DNA of 64,000 bases from Cubamyces lactineus (taxonomy: Eukaryota > Basidiomycota > Agaricomycetes > Polyporales > Polyporaceae), in NCBI GenBank assembly GCA_022376465.1, contig JACDTU010000005.1:50001-114000 (forward strand). The letters run 5' to 3'. Positions 32,901-46,189 of the stretch are shown here, piece by piece. Position 1 is the stretch's first letter; the number at the start of each line of letters is the position of its first letter. Made by a program: the position numbers and the translations under genes. The notes below the pieces were generated by a model that ran no database searches, was not told the DNA's origin, and was given only the letters and a program-made list of their open reading frames with translations.

Positions 32901-33004
32901 AGGCCTGCAGGGGGCGGGAGGTACTGAGAGCCGCGGGGGGTGTCGTAGGCGGAGGAGTCGACCAAGCTCTGGCGAGGATAGTCGGACGGGCTGAGAGCGG
33001 CCAT
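29962..33004 (-). CDS. Membrane-anchored GH5 exo-beta-1,3-glucanase-type protein
   Basis: Four exons, 33004-32500, 31749-31056, 31004-30865 and 30815-29962, give 2193 nt (730 aa) in one frame. It has a disordered cytosolic N-terminus (1-70), one membrane span at about 73-99 (RPWFWLLSAAALAVVVLAVI), a Ser/Gly/Asn-rich stalk to about 150, then the GH5 fold from FGGYW. The acid/base Glu is in MVNEPYL (about residue 386) and the nucleophile in TIAGEFSNG (about 505). Such type II proteins trim beta-1,3-glucan at the cell surface during wall remodelling; they resemble fungal ExgD-type enzymes. Intron 1 is 750 nt, the others 51 and 49 nt. The gene looks intact and lies in the spacer of a large inverted repeat. 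Confidence 0.93.
31750..32499 (-). other. Unusually long (750 nt) first intron of the GH5 gene
   Basis: The donor GTGAGTCC and acceptor CTTCATAG join FGGY to WVSDPADPF. It is about 14 times longer than the other introns of this gene. No transposon ends or domain-coding sequence were recognised inside. Confidence 0.75.
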
Positions 33005-33317
33005 GCTGGAAGGGAAGGAGCGGAAGCCGCGAGACGACGAGAGCGGCGAGGGCGAGGGCGAGGACGAGGGCGAGGGCAGAGAAGAGGAAAGGGAAAGGGG
33101 CGGCCCAGTATTAGAACGAGAAGCCGCTCTCGGGCTCGGGCTTTGGGAGACGCTCACATGTCCTCTCCATTTAGTCCCCATCAATACAGAGCTTACCTCC
33201 AGCTACTAACCCTACCAAACGCAACGTTCTCCTTGTCCCGGCAAGCCCTAGCCGCTGTGGGAACCAATGCAAGAAACACGGTCTGCTTGGCACTGCCGCG
33301 TAGATCAGGTCCCCTTC
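33005..33317. promoter_or_regulatory. GH5 upstream region
   Basis: 313 bp lies between the GH5 start codon and the right arm. It must contain at least the 5' UTR. The promoter may extend into the repeat arm. Confidence 0.45.
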
Positions 33318-35375
33318 CCCAACTCAATCGCAATCGTCCCTCAACAACCTCAACAAGCAACAGCTCGGAGCTGAACATCGTGGCATGGAAACAAGAAATG
33401 AATCGCGCCTGGCGCCCAACATCACTCCGAGCACAGACGTGCACGCAACGACATCATTGCTCTCCATTCCGACACCTCCACTCTCCGATCTGCGCTATAC
33501 CTCCACAATGTCTTTCTACAGGATCCCGCGACACCCTATGCACATCCGCTCCGTCCCAGCAATCCTTCATACGCCTCGCTGACCGTATTCGTGCACAGTA
33601 TCAGATTGCCCTCGTTGTGCGGCCGTGCCCTCCGTTTTCGTCATCCGGCGGGGCACACCTCATCCCGTCTTCATACGCCGACTTTCACCGAACACCGACG
33701 TCGATTTCCATTGGACACTACGACGCTCCGATTCGGATGCAGCGTTCCCCCAGTCTGTCGAAGCCCGGCCACAGCTTTCCACGCACGGCTCAACATGCCC
33801 TTCCTGATCGCCCCGACATCGGGTACCCAGCACTGTCACAGGGCGCGATACGGCCTATGGCCCAAGCGCCCCACAGTACCGCTACCACCGACTCGCACGT
33901 GTAGTCGTCTGCCAGATGGCCGCGGGTAGGTGTATCTCGCCGAGAGTCCCAACACCGGCCCAGATTTGCGAGCGTTAGCCAGTGCCGCTCAGAGTAGTCG
34001 AGTAATGCCGACCTTGGACTTCCGGGTGAGAGCGTCGGCGCGGTAGGAGATTCATTTCCCAAAAGCGAGTGACTCTTCTACAATCTAGCCGTTACTATTC
34101 ATTGACTCATGCTTACAGTGACAAGCAAGCCCTCAGAGTGCAGTCACTCACGATCTCGCATTGACCGAAGCCGCCGAGTTCGGGCACGGAGACGTGTTGC
34201 AATTGCTGAACGTTAAACAAGACGCGTGCACATCGCCGCGGCGGAACTTGTCCCCTCAGCCACAATGGCGCGTGTGCATACGTGTAGTAGCTTGGCCAGG
34301 TACGTCTTTTGATTTGTTCCATAGCGCTGTGTAGCCATAACGCGTTCTGTCGCGTGTCAGATGAATGCTGAACGCAGCTCGAGCCGAATACGATACCGGT
34401 CATCCCTAGCGGTGGCCGCATACCCTTTTCAATGTACGCGCAACGCGGAGACGTCGCAGTGCGGCGCATACTGGAGACCGTCAGAGAGTGCACAGGACGG
34501 TGCCGACAGTATCGAATTGACCTGAGGACGAGGGACGTCGAGTACGTGCAGTTATGGCGACAACTCCAACACAGCCACGCTGCTTGTCAGACGGCTCGAT
34601 AGGAGTCGTTTCTTCGATCCCGCCTTCCTTCCCACGGCCTGGCACCCACTGATTTAGCTACAACATCGTTCGTGTGCTGCTAGCCATCTGGCCGCACTCG
34701 ACTTTCATAACTATACACTCTCGCATGCCCAGCACGTCGCTCGCACTCGTACAGTCCAAGGTCATGAACGCTCCCTCGACCTATGCGTGTCACGTTCGTT
34801 CAGGATAGGATTCATCTGCGTTCGCCCACTTTGCCTGCATTGTGACTCGATGCTCATACGCTGCCAAGCAGGCGTGTACATGTGCACCGGCCACCGGGTT
34901 CATCCGCCTGCGCCCTGCCTCCGCGCGAGGAGCATGAAAGCCTCTGCGGATGTCAAGGCCGGTCTGACACGGGCGCGAATCTTCTAGGACGCCTCGTTGC
35001 CAGCCTGCGCGAGGTTCAAACGAGGTGCGCAGAATCCGATGGTGCGACATGTTTCTTCGCAGCGACAATTACAGGCAGTTCGTCTAGCACTTGACGCCCC
35101 GCGCGAGAGCGTGAACACAACAAGTCTCTGAAAATTTCTGAATGTCTCTATGGGCTGCAGCTTGGAGAATGTGGCACGTCCAGGTGGGCTTGTCGCCGAG
35201 TCCGATCTTGGTATGTATGATCTCGAGCGCTGGGACACTATTCGGACGCTACGGTACAGCGACCGCGTATGTGTGCTGACACCTTCTCTATGGCAAACGG
35301 TGTGAATCTAAACAACGTAGAGACGTTTCAGTAAACGCTGCGTTATCTGTAATGACGGCAGCGCCTGATGTGAAG
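33318..35375 (-). repeat. Right arm of the large inverted repeat
   Basis: It is inverted relative to 27510-29473. Identity is very high from 33318 to about 33905: only about four residue changes over some 190 codons when both are read in the same frame. Beyond that it drops to roughly 85-90% by eye, with indels, to the outer end near 35375 (CGTAGAGACGTTTCAGTAAA, mate at about 27545). ORFs on both strands here are artefacts of the repeat and agree poorly with any gene. Confidence 0.85.
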
Positions 35376-37532
35376 AGTATGCATACCACAGGGACTGCTC
35401 TTAGTGGATCCATTCCCGTTTGTTCATGCACGATCCGCCTTGGTTGCTTCATTTAATAATGCATGCTCGATCCACTATACGATGAACCTGCTAAATCAGA
35501 ACTGTTCGCGAATAGGCTCGTATCAGTGCGTTGATCCAGTGGACTACTCGTCTCAGCGACTTCACGGCACGCCCTTCCCACTCTTGCTGATCCGGGCCCA
35601 CGGATGTTCGCCGCTGTTTTGCAGGATCTTGAGTGTCGCGAGATTGGACTCCCCATGACGTCGCACACGACGTCGCAGTCAACTGACCCCCCGCGAATAG
35701 TTCAGAGGTGCGTTTGGCGTGAGTATGTATACATACACGAGGGCCTCTCGTAGTGTACCCGACTTGCTCGATGGATGACGCGGACGGTGCTCAGCAGAGT
35801 ACTAGCTGCACGCTTTGATGGTATCCGCGCACGACCTCGTAGTATGATGGGATCTTGACCGGTGGACAGCATGGGCGAGCAGTGACATTTAGTTCAACCT
35901 TAGCAGAGCCACCGTGACGCCTTCTGCCCAGCATTCGATTGAGTAGGAAAACCGCAGTGCCATGTCGGCGCGCGTCGGGAAGGCAAGCTGAGCGGGGCGT
36001 AGGCGATTGCACCCATACGATACTTCAGCTGTGAGGGAAGTATAGAAGCAAAGGGGATGTACCAGTTCGCAGATATCGATGTCAGTACGGTAAAACCGGC
36101 CGTGACAATCGCTTGGTGCACGGGTACGCGGGTAGGCTCTGGCCATCCCCTTGGTCTGGCATAGTGGCGACGAGTCCTTGGAGACAGCAAGGCGGCAGGC
36201 CGGGTCATGCCTCGCTGCAGATTCTATGAGCAAGGACCTCATAGACGGCACCAGAGCGGAATCACGCACATGTAGGGTCTTGCAAAAGCGAGGAAGAAAT
36301 CAGAAAGAGCCAGGGACAGATCGCAGAGGAGAGCTGACGCATACACGATAGAGACAAATAGCGTTGTGGAGGACGAAGTACACAAGAGAGTACCGGGAGC
36401 AGTCTAAGGACCTGATGCGACTTGTCGAAGTATGTGCGTGTATGCAGTGAAGGAAACAGAGATCATATAATTAGGACTTACGCTTTGTCATATACCTATA
36501 GCAAGCCTGCTCAGACTTCCAAGACTTGTAGCTCTACTAAGCCTTGCGGTCCAGACAGCGTCGAGGACGACACGCCGCGGTTGTACGTAGGTGCTTAAAC
36601 AGATGGCGCTTATTCAGTGTCACGTGTGCGTGTTGGAGAGCGTCGACATGAACTACTCATTCTAAGTAATATTCGAAGCTTTGTCGCCTCCAGACTCCAG
36701 ACTTCGTCTTGCACTTCACCGCTACCCAAGCTCTGTCGTAGATCGCGGTAACATATGAATGGCCATCACGCTCCTGAGGCGGCTTCTAAAACCCAAGGAA
36801 AGGTCAGTCGCGGTCCGATACTTGAGCATCTATCTCCTCCGAGTCCTCCGAGGCCCCCTCCAAGTCCTCCTCGTCGTTCCGGATACAAGGCACCATACCA
36901 CCATACGGATCTCGCCGACCGGGCTCAGAAGTCAGCAGTATGCGATGCGACTGCCACAGGAAACTGACCACTAGGTCCGCCATTACATTGCGTTCCGTCC
37001 TGCTGCGAGTACTGATAGAAGCTCCCTCCGAACACTGCCTTGGTATGAATTGCAGGCGATGCCCAAGGATCGTCGAAGCGTCCTCGGGAAATCAATTGCC
37101 CTGCACGGGAATGCCAGGAAGAAAGGTGAATACCAGAATGAATACGAGCTGAACAATCAGGTTCAGTACGTTCCTGGGCCGTCACCCGGCGCGCGGTCGC
37201 TTAGCTGACTGGTGTTGGCACTCAGCTCAGTGGTCCACTACATCTTCAAGCGGCCCATTGGCTGTGCTTGCTGCGTGAGTTTCCACAACGCGGTGCACGC
37301 CCGCCTCTCCGGGACGTGTCTTCTCCGCATATATGGGAGGCACTGAGTTGCACAGACACGGAGACTAGGACACGTCGTTTGGGTCCCTGTATTTGTCAAG
37401 GATGCGCGGCACAGAGGCACGTAGGACACGTTCAACCATCTCCTCGTCCACATCCTTGCTGGGGCAGTCAGTCCCTCTCTCCCCTGTCTTCGCTCACCCT
37501 GTCGAAAGCGCCAAGCCTCTCATATCGCTGCA
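35376..37532. other. No gene recognised (2.2 kb)
   Basis: Only short frames occur on both strands, without consistent splice signals or domains. The last few hundred bases should hold the promoter of the NLR-like gene. A small upstream exon cannot be excluded. Confidence 0.4.
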
Positions 37533-40500
37533 ATGCATCGCCGACGTGCAAGCCCAACGTCGTCTACTAGCCCTCTATCCTTGCCAACAACCGGAACACG
37601 GCCAATTACTACCACTGGAGACTCGCGGGGGAAGGATTCACCGAAAACGTGTCTGAGCCTCCTAATTTCGGCGTTGAAAATCACGAAGGAGGTGTCGTCT
37701 GCTTGTCCTCAGCTGCAGTTGGCAGTTGGGGCGCTTCTTACTGTGTTGGAGGCTTACAAGGTGCGTGTCGTCGATCTGCTCGATTCTTTGCAAAATACTC
37801 ACTGCTTACAGAGATACTCGGAGACGACTGAAGCTATCGAGACCCTCCTCTCACGTATACAGCCTCTGAACGAGATATTGAAGAAGATTCAATCCGATGG
37901 TGACTGTCCGCAAGCGCTCAAGGACAGGCTGGCTGCCCTCGCGAGGTAAGCTCCATTGCTCTTTGGCAACGTGAGCGGCTTCGTATAGCGCGGCTCACAA
38001 TCCGAACAGCAAAGTGACGGAGGTGGTGAAAGCCGCAAAGGAGGTGCAATCCAAGCGGTGGATACTACAGCTCATGAACTCTGTGAACTACACGGAGAAG
38101 GCGCAATCCTGGATCAAGATGCTCGACTGGCATATCCGGAGTTTTGTGGTGAGTACAGGCAAATACACTTCGTTGGCTGACACTCATGAACTTCGTAGCT
38201 CGAAGGGACGATTACGTTGGAACTCACCGTAAACGTACGTACACCTACTACTACTGTGCCTCCGCTCCCGTCGCAGCACCTAATTGGCACATGACTGCCT
38301 ATATCAGCGAGGATTCAAGGCGATGAACGCACGTTTCGACCAGGTGATCGAGGGAATCACAGTGGTCAAAGAAGGAATCAATGAGTTGAATGTGAGTGCT
38401 TCTAACTCACACTACAGCTGCGGCGAACACTCGACTGACTTCAGCATAGGTACTGGCGGATGATGGTGAGACGACGCCTACTTGAAGGCGCGCGGTGCTT
38501 ACTGTCTCCATATAGCCCCTCTACACAAAGCTTTGAGGCCGGTCATCGAGGCGCTGTTATACAATAAGTCCAACGTCCATGTTCAATGTTACGAGAATAC
38601 CCGAACCGAAGTCCTGGAAACGCTTAGCTCTTGGCTACAACCCCGCCATCCTCCGTTCTCTAATCAACCAATTCTTTGGCTTTATGCGCTTGCTGGTTCC
38701 GGGAAGTCCACGATTGCCTTGACTATTGCGGATCAATGGATGAGAGACGATCTCCTCGGTGCGAGTTTCTTCTGTGCACGGGACGGCCAACGAAGTGACG
38801 TCAACTGCATCTTCCGGACGATCGCGTACCAGCTCGCACTCCGTTTCCCTGAGTTCCAGGAGCAGCTTACCAAGATCCTCAAGATGGATCCGGACCTCCA
38901 TTCCACTAATCCCACGCGACAACTCGAGAAACTGATTGTTGCGCCTCTTCAGGCGGTGCATGCGAACACAACGAACGAGACCCCTTTTCCCGCGAATGTT
39001 GCAGTTGTCATCGACGCGCTGGACGAGTGCACCGACAACAATGCCGTCTCTATCATACTCAAGTCTCTCGCATTGTACATCGGACAGCTTGCCCCTCTCA
39101 AGTTCCTCATCACCAGTCGTCCGGAAGAGAACATCACCCGAGGATTCCTTCTTCAGAGCCTAGACGAGAACACCCACAGATTCGCTCTCAACAAGATTCC
39201 AGAAGACCTCACGAAGCGCGACATATCCTTGTTCCTTCGGTCGCGTCTTGCCACGATCGGGAACGGCTTCGATCTCGGTGCTTCCTGGCCAGCTCCTGAG
39301 CGCATCGAAAACCTCGTTGGTCTCTCTGAGCATTTATTCATCTTTGCAGCTCTGGCTGCACGACATATTGAAAACCCGGCTGAAAGAGACCCGGACGGTC
39401 GCCTCAGGAGCCTCCTGGATGCCGGCAACGCAGCAGCAGCAAAACGAGGTATCAGCACATCCGCGTTTCCGATCCTCGACGCATTGTACATCCAGGTGCT
39501 AGAGACCGCTGCGAAGAAGCTAGGGGACACTTTGAAGGCGCAGCTGAAGCTCGTTCTAGGAACGATTGTGCTCGCTGAGCAGCGCCTGAGCCCTGGCACG
39601 CTGGATGCCCTCCTGGACCTTCCGACCGGCACGGTCAGACGTGTGCTGCCCGTCTTTGGTGCGATTCTGACCATCCCAGATCGCGAAGACGATACTACCC
39701 CCATCGGCATCATCCACCTATCGTTTCCGAACTTCCTTGTCGACCCCGATCGCTGTACCGATCAAAGCTTCCTCGTCACGCCCCGCATTCATCACTCTTA
39801 CGTCGCGTTCCGATGTCTAAACATGATGAAAGTGCTCAAGTACAACATCCTCGAGGTCGTCTCGAAGCACGACCGCGTTTTGAATAGTGAGATCCCCAAC
39901 TTATCAACCAGACTCTCCCAGCGTATCCCCGCTCCTCTCGAGTACGCCTGCAGATACTGGACGCGTCACTTGTGCGAAGCCGAGATCGGAGAAGACCTGC
40001 TCACAGCGCTCGAGGAATTCTGCACATCCCACCTCCTCCATTGGCTCGAGGTGCTGAGTCTCCTCGGCTGTATAGACGGCGTCGTCGAAGCTCTACAATC
40101 AGCGCAGACCTGCTTGAAGGCGAGTATATCACAGCATTCATGACAGCCTATGCGATACTCATCCAGCGTTGTGCACACAGGCTCAGTCGTTGCGAGCGAC
40201 AGATGCTCCGTCGCTTCTGTACGACTGCGAGCGCGCCGTCCGCGCGTTTCACCCCATCGTCAGCACATCAGCCATGCATATGTACTCGAACATCGCCATC
40301 TTCGTCCCACTAGACACGCCTATTCAGGGTCTTGCTGCAGTGCACGCGCGAACGTCGCTGGAAGTACGCGTTGGACTGGAGAACACCTGGAGCGACACCC
40401 TTGTGTCGTGCGTCATGGACGAATCCTCTCTTGCAGTTCTCGCCTTCTCACCGGATGGGATATACGTTGCCTGCGGTCAGTGGGGCGGAACCATCCGGCT

Positions 40501-42451
40501 ATTCAATGCACACACGGGAGCGGCGGTGCAGGTTTTCGGGGGTTATGCAGTCATGTCGATCCAGTGCTTATCATTCTCGCCGACGGGGAAGGAGCTCCTT
40601 TCTGGTATAGATAAGGGGGTGGTCGATCTCTGGGACGTCGAGACGGGGGCTAAGCTCAACACATGGAAGACACACTCACGCTTTGTTGGCTCGGTGGCGT
40701 GGTCGCCCGACGGCACACTGGCAGCTTCTGCTTCTTCTGACAACACTGTCAGGCTGTGGAGAGTGGCCTCTCCCGAGACGATGGTGGTACTGCAGCATGA
40801 TGGCTTGGTGTTCCATATCGTATACGCCCCGGATGGGGACCTGCTCTCTGGATCATGGGATGAGACGTGCAAGATCTGGGACACACGGTGCGCCGACTGG
40901 GACACGGAGACCGACGTCAAGCCAACCCGAACTCTGCAGCACGGCTCATTGGTTACCACGGTGGCTGTATCCTCGGACAGCTGTCTAGTTGCGTGTAGCC
41001 TCTACAACGGCAAGATCGTTCTCTGGACAAAGTCGGATGGGCAGCGGCTGCGATCCTTGCCAGGCCAAAGTCAAGTCATCTCCCTCGCGGTCTATCCAAG
41101 CGGCCTTCTCGCTGCAGCATACAAGGGCTCTCCGTTCATGTTGTGGGACGTCTCGACAGGAGCACTGGTGAAGAGTGCGGACAATGAGGGTGCGACAGCC
41201 GCCGCTTTTGCATCTGACGGTGTTCACATCGCGCATGACACCAACAAGCAGTTGCACGTTCGCCTGTGGCCTGTGGAGGTGAAGCAGAACATGACGAGAG
41301 CCACAGGAATCACGGCAAAACTCAAGCAGCTATCACGGGGCTTATCTGTTGACGACCACAAACCAGTAGGAAATTGCAGGACGGATTTACGAGCAGCGAC
41401 TACCTCGCCGACGGGGAAACTCGTCCTTGCGGTGTATTATGACGAGTTGCGGATGTACGAGGTGTCTACAGGTCGTCGTATGCGCACCATCGATCATTAC
41501 AGCAGCGACTTTCCCTCCGCCGCCTGGTCTTCCACAGGCCGACTCTTTGCATGCGCAGCGCGAGATCACGCCGTGCACGTTTGGCAGGCGGAAAACGGAG
41601 AACACGTCCGGACATTGACGGGACACTCGGGACGTGTCACCCGCATCTTATTCACATGCGATGAGCAGCACGTCCTGTCTGCATCGGACGATGGGACAAT
41701 CCGCCGGGATAAGATCGAGGTACAGACGTCTTCCGAGGTCCTCTTCCAGTCTGTTGGTGATTGGATCTGGTGTCTGGCTGTCTCTGATGACGGGCAGTAG
41801 ATTCTCTCCTCTTCTCGTCGGAATGACTCTCCACCGGACACGCCCAGCGCCGACTTGCTGGCACACCCTTCCAGGCAGCCAGTGAAGAGCGAATATGGCT
41901 TCTACTATGCACTGCGCCTGCACGACGTCACAACGGGCAACGTCGTCTGGATCGAGTACCACCAACACCGCATCACATCTGTCGCGTTCTCCGAGGACTG
42001 CACCCGCGCTCTCGCAGGAAACAACGAAGGCGAGGTGTTCCTGTACGACCTCACCCAGATCATCCCTCTCCGCTCTCCGCCTCCGACCGCAGTCCCAGAG
42101 CATAAACTAACCGTGCGAGGAACAGACCGCTACATCCCACGTATCTCATTCTCATCCGATGGCCGAGTTGTCATCACCGACAGGACCTACACCTCAATCC
42201 CGTCAGAACTGCAACCTCTACACACCGCCTATACGGATCGCTCATTGACCGCCATTTCCTTCTACGAGGGCGATTGGCTTTGGCGCATCAATCATCCTGA
42301 CTCAGACCCTCGTCGCCTGTGCTGGATCCCTCCAATCTTCCGTCCGCACAAGAATAGTGTAGAGCCCTTTTTATCAGCAAGCGGTCAATTCATCGTATAC
42401 TTCACCCTGGGAGGGTCTCTCATTGTTATGGACGGTGCATCAATTTGCTAG
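37533..42451 (+). pseudogene. NACHT-WD40 NLR-like protein, one premature TAG
   Basis: Eight exons by hand: 37533-37760, 37812-37945, 38010-38148, 38199-38234, 38308-38391, 38450-38465, 38516-40123, 40167-42451 (1510 codons in frame). The N-terminal helical domain (about 50-207, SLLISALKITKEVSSACPQL) resembles the membrane-acting domains of mushroom NLR-like proteins. NACHT has the P-loop ALAGSGKST (about 270-279) and Walker B VVIDALDEC (about 376-384). From about 830 come WD40 repeats (SPDGTLAASASSDNTVRLW). TAG 41798-41800 after SDDGQ would remove the last 217 residues, though the frame stays coding beyond. The last intron is either 43 nt GT-AG or a 61-nt GC-AG. These proteins act in non-self recognition and cell death. 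Confidence 0.88.
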
Positions 42452-43299
42452 CGGTAAGACCTCATCTTCTCTGAGGTGCGACATTCGTTAATGCATGCTA
42501 TTGCGTCCTTCTTCTCAGGCTTTCGCAACTTCTCTTCACAGATCACACCCCGTACCCAGCCTCGGCGTACTAGTAGGCATGTTAAGATGTTGCACAGGGC
42601 GCCACCGAGATGTATGCTCATCGTCTACACGCCACATGCCTTCGGTTCCCTCATGGCCGTCTCCACATGCATTGTCCGCTCCCGCTACTTGGTCTTTGTT
42701 GCAGTTTTCGTCGAGTTGCTTTATACCATTTCTTTATGCGAGCGCACACAAGCCCGGTGCATGTATCACATCATGATCACGCGGCGGTGGGAGGCGTGAT
42801 ATATTCATTCATACTCAACGTCTACAGCGCGTGGTCACGAGAGTCGAAATGTTCCAAAGCTTCGCTGAGCGCAGTACAGTGCCTTCAGATTGAGGCCCTG
42901 AGTTGCCCTCGCCCCCGTTTCACCCAAATCTCGTCTCTCCGGGGGTACATTCTGTCAGAGATCGCCGCGCTCCCTCGCAGGTGAGACTACGAAGTAGCGG
43001 CGAGTCTCGATGTCGGCCTCCGCAGACCATACGCTGAATATTTGTGGCGAGCATCTCCCGACCCGCTCCATACCAACAAAGTAGGGCGTCGATGAATGCT
43101 CACTAGCTCTACGAAACCGTACGCGTCTTTTGACCTCTACTCCTCCTGTGAGCCATGTCAATTCTACATGTGGATGAACGCCGCCGGACGTGCACCGTGC
43201 TGCAGTCTCGCGGTCTCTCACACACATTCAATTCAAGTCACTCGCTACAACGGCACCCATTCACAGCCAAGTGTTCAACTGAACGGATTCAATGGGTGC
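42452..43299. other. No gene recognised
   Basis: This is the 3' flank of the NLR-like gene. I see no domain, repeat or splice-consistent frame. Confidence 0.4.
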
Positions 43300-44885
43300 C
43301 GTCTCCCACCTGTCATGTTACTCAACGACCAGGTACGTCGCAGGAGAACGAGGACGGCGAGGTCGATGCTGGCCTGCGAGCCGCCCGAGACAGACGACCC
43401 ATCAGACGCCGAAAGCAGGGGAGTATCCGCACCGGAGGAGCTGGCGATGCATGTGCTCGAACACGGCAGTACTGCAGAGGCAAACCCGTTGAGAATCGAA
43501 CGTCCGTGCTCTATCCCGAAGCCGATGAGTACACGCAAGTGAACGAAGCCAAAGTAAACTCACGAGATGCAAGAATGTCCTCCAAGCTCTGCAGCTCGAG
43601 CAAGCCTTGGCGACCTTAGTTATGCGCTCGTCCCCAAACTGGTACGTAGCCATTGACGCAATCGAGTGCTTCTCCAATACCCAATACTTGTTCGGAGACT
43701 CTTTCAAAGGCACGGGTGGGTCCATATCGAAGTGCAGGACACGGGCAGGGAGCACCGTGCGCTTGTTGCGCTCGACCTGGACGCAGGGCGACGCCTCCAC
43801 GAGGGAGCTCGCAGAGCGTCGGCAGACGTGTCCACTGCCAAGCGTCTAACATTAATTCAAACAGCCAACCAAGAACATGGGACATACCGTGATTGTCCAC
43901 GATCGACGTGTACTGGTCGTTGTCCATGATCAAGCCCCAAGACGTCTGGTTCACCTCTGGGTCGTTATACATGCTCTCGGGCGGAGCGGCTATGGCGCTG
44001 AGTGGAGACTGTGGAGGTATCGAACATCGTGTCCCTGAGACCAGAGCGTCTGAGGTGCGCGGCGAGTAGTCGTTCATGATAAAGTGCACCGAGAAGTCGC
44101 GGTTGTGCCGAGCCCACGCCGACCGATAGGCTGCGCCGTGCATCACATACGATATTGCGACAGAGCCCGCACATATGTTTTAGTCGTTACGGCCATGGCT
44201 CGCGATTGTACAAACTCACTGACTGGGCTTCGACGCGATGGACGTGCAGACGAGCCACGACAGCGTCCACGGCGGTCAAAATTGATTATCTGAGCGTCAC
44301 CAGGTTCACGGACGTGAAGTTTGGACGATTCGTTGTCGGCCCGCGTGCACGGCTTGTTCCAGTGGGGTTACAAGAACGTATCGTCCAACGACATTGACAT
44401 ATCGAGCGATATATCGTCCGTCGAAAGGTGTGGGTGAACTCGCGATCGTACCGGAAGGGATCCTACGTGCCAAGGTTGAGCACTGCGCCGTACTACGAGA
44501 TGGAGGCGACGCTGTAGAGGGACTCACCTTGCTTGTGCGCGGGGCAAGATACCGCCTCCGGAGAAGGTCAGAAGACACTGACTGAGGCGACTGTGAAAAG
44601 TTCAAATCCACGCCCAACGAGTAGAAGCCAGTGAATGTCGAGCGAGACTCGGTACATGAGTGTGCAGGGCCCTTGAGATTCGAGATATCCTCCGGGATTG
44701 AAAGCTCGGTGGGGGAGCCTCAGGCTGCGCTGGAGCGAGTTCGTCGGGAGCTCTTGTCTGAATGCGCAGGTAACACGTTGGCCGTCTTCCCCAGGATAGA
44801 CATGAGATCTGTATACATCGACAGAACTGGGCAGGAGCGATTTGGATTAGCTAAGACGTGGACGGGCCCGTGAGGATGCGCCTCG
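43300..44885 (-). pseudogene. Partial pseudogene copy 1 of the large gene at 50.5-57 kb
   Basis: It matches about 51540-53300 of the parent gene in order and orientation. Examples are the Ser-rich stretch around SSGADTPLLSASDGSSVSGG, then VEASPCVQVERNKRTVLPAR (43790-43740), then the block matching SFAGHRR and beyond. Deletions and frameshifts occur throughout; the segment matching 52105-52610 is shortened. Exon-intron junctions of the parent are still present (for example near 43560 and 43860), so it arose by DNA duplication, not through a spliced RNA. Confidence 0.85.
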
Positions 44886-46160
44886 GACGTACTGTCCGAC
44901 TGGGATCTACTATGTTGAATGAAATTGGCGAGTCCATGGGTGCGCCGTGGACCCCGGACCTATCGTCGACGTAACCGCTTGACGGGTTATGCTGGCTTGT
45001 ATATCAGCCATAGTAGAACATCAAAGGCGAGCAATAGCTTGAGCTCGTACGCCGTGACGCTGCTGGGGAGACAGAGAATGACGTTGAAGCGCCCATCGAT
45101 GGTGTGTGATGGAGAAGCGCCGGGACAGGGTTTGCACTCGACCACCACCTGGCATCGTCCTCCGCCTCTCCTGTTCCTCGCGGTTTCTGCTCATCTGCGT
45201 ACTGCCGCATACCTGGCACCTGCGCTCCTGCTCTGCGATCACAGCCACGACGCCTCTCCTACATCTCTGCGACACTTCCTCTGCCCGGACGTTCTAACGC
45301 TGTCTCTCGCACTTCCTGACACTCGCTACGTCCATTCACGCTCCAACTCCTAGTTACGTATCCTTCTAGCCGTGGTAAGTGCGAATACAACATTCCGTGA
45401 ACAGATCTACCCCTACGTGAGAGCCCTCGAAGATACGGAGACACCTTCAGCCAGTACTAGCTCGAATGAACGGTATGAGCTCCGAGTTCGCCCCTAGCTA
45501 CATGTAATCCACACGCGTTTCCGCTACGAGGTATATATACTGCAGACATATGCTCCGTCATCTCTCGTCTTCTGGCCCCTGTCTCCTGTACTCCCTGGCA
45601 CGCTACGCACGGCTCAGCTTCAGCTCCTGGCGTTATTCAGTCCCGTACATACTGGGGCATGTGCATGCGAGTCTTCGGTCCATACGAGCTCCTTGAATGC
45701 GATCATCCCTCTGTGCCCGACCTGTACCAAGTCCGCCAGCGCAATCAAGAGCTGGTGCATCTGTCATCGCGAACTATGGAGCCTCGACTTGACTAGAGCA
45801 TTCGTCTGTCATCCCGGGCGACACGACAGCTCTCCACTCGACTTATCCATGCGTACTCCTGTCCCGTTTGATTCTCCGCCTGCTGTTCTTCGCCGTCACT
45901 CCTCTCATTCCAGCCGCCCTACTCCGTTGACAACTATAGCCTTTGTTGGGGCCCATGTACGCATGTAAGCGTTCTCCTTACTCAACAAACGCTACCCTCT
46001 GGCCTTCAAATCACTCTAGCGCATCTCGTCACTGTATGCATTCCGCCCTCGTCCAAGCGAATGTAAGTCACCCTTGGCTCGATGTCCACTGGCACCCTCG
46101 GCTCCTCGTCACGTTTGGATGAGTGTACTGCGATGTCTGGTATCTCCCGCTCAGACCTAC
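44886..46160. other. No gene recognised
   Basis: This is sequence between relics. A plus-strand frame at 44919-45353 has no recognisable features and is probably chance. Confidence 0.4.
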
Positions 46161-46189
46161 ATTAGATCTTGGGGACCCTGTGCATCGAC

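Noticed and set aside
32693..33904. 403-codon plus-strand open frame
   Set aside because: It runs antisense through GH5 exon 1 and then into the repeat arm, joining unrelated sequence. The first half is a shadow.
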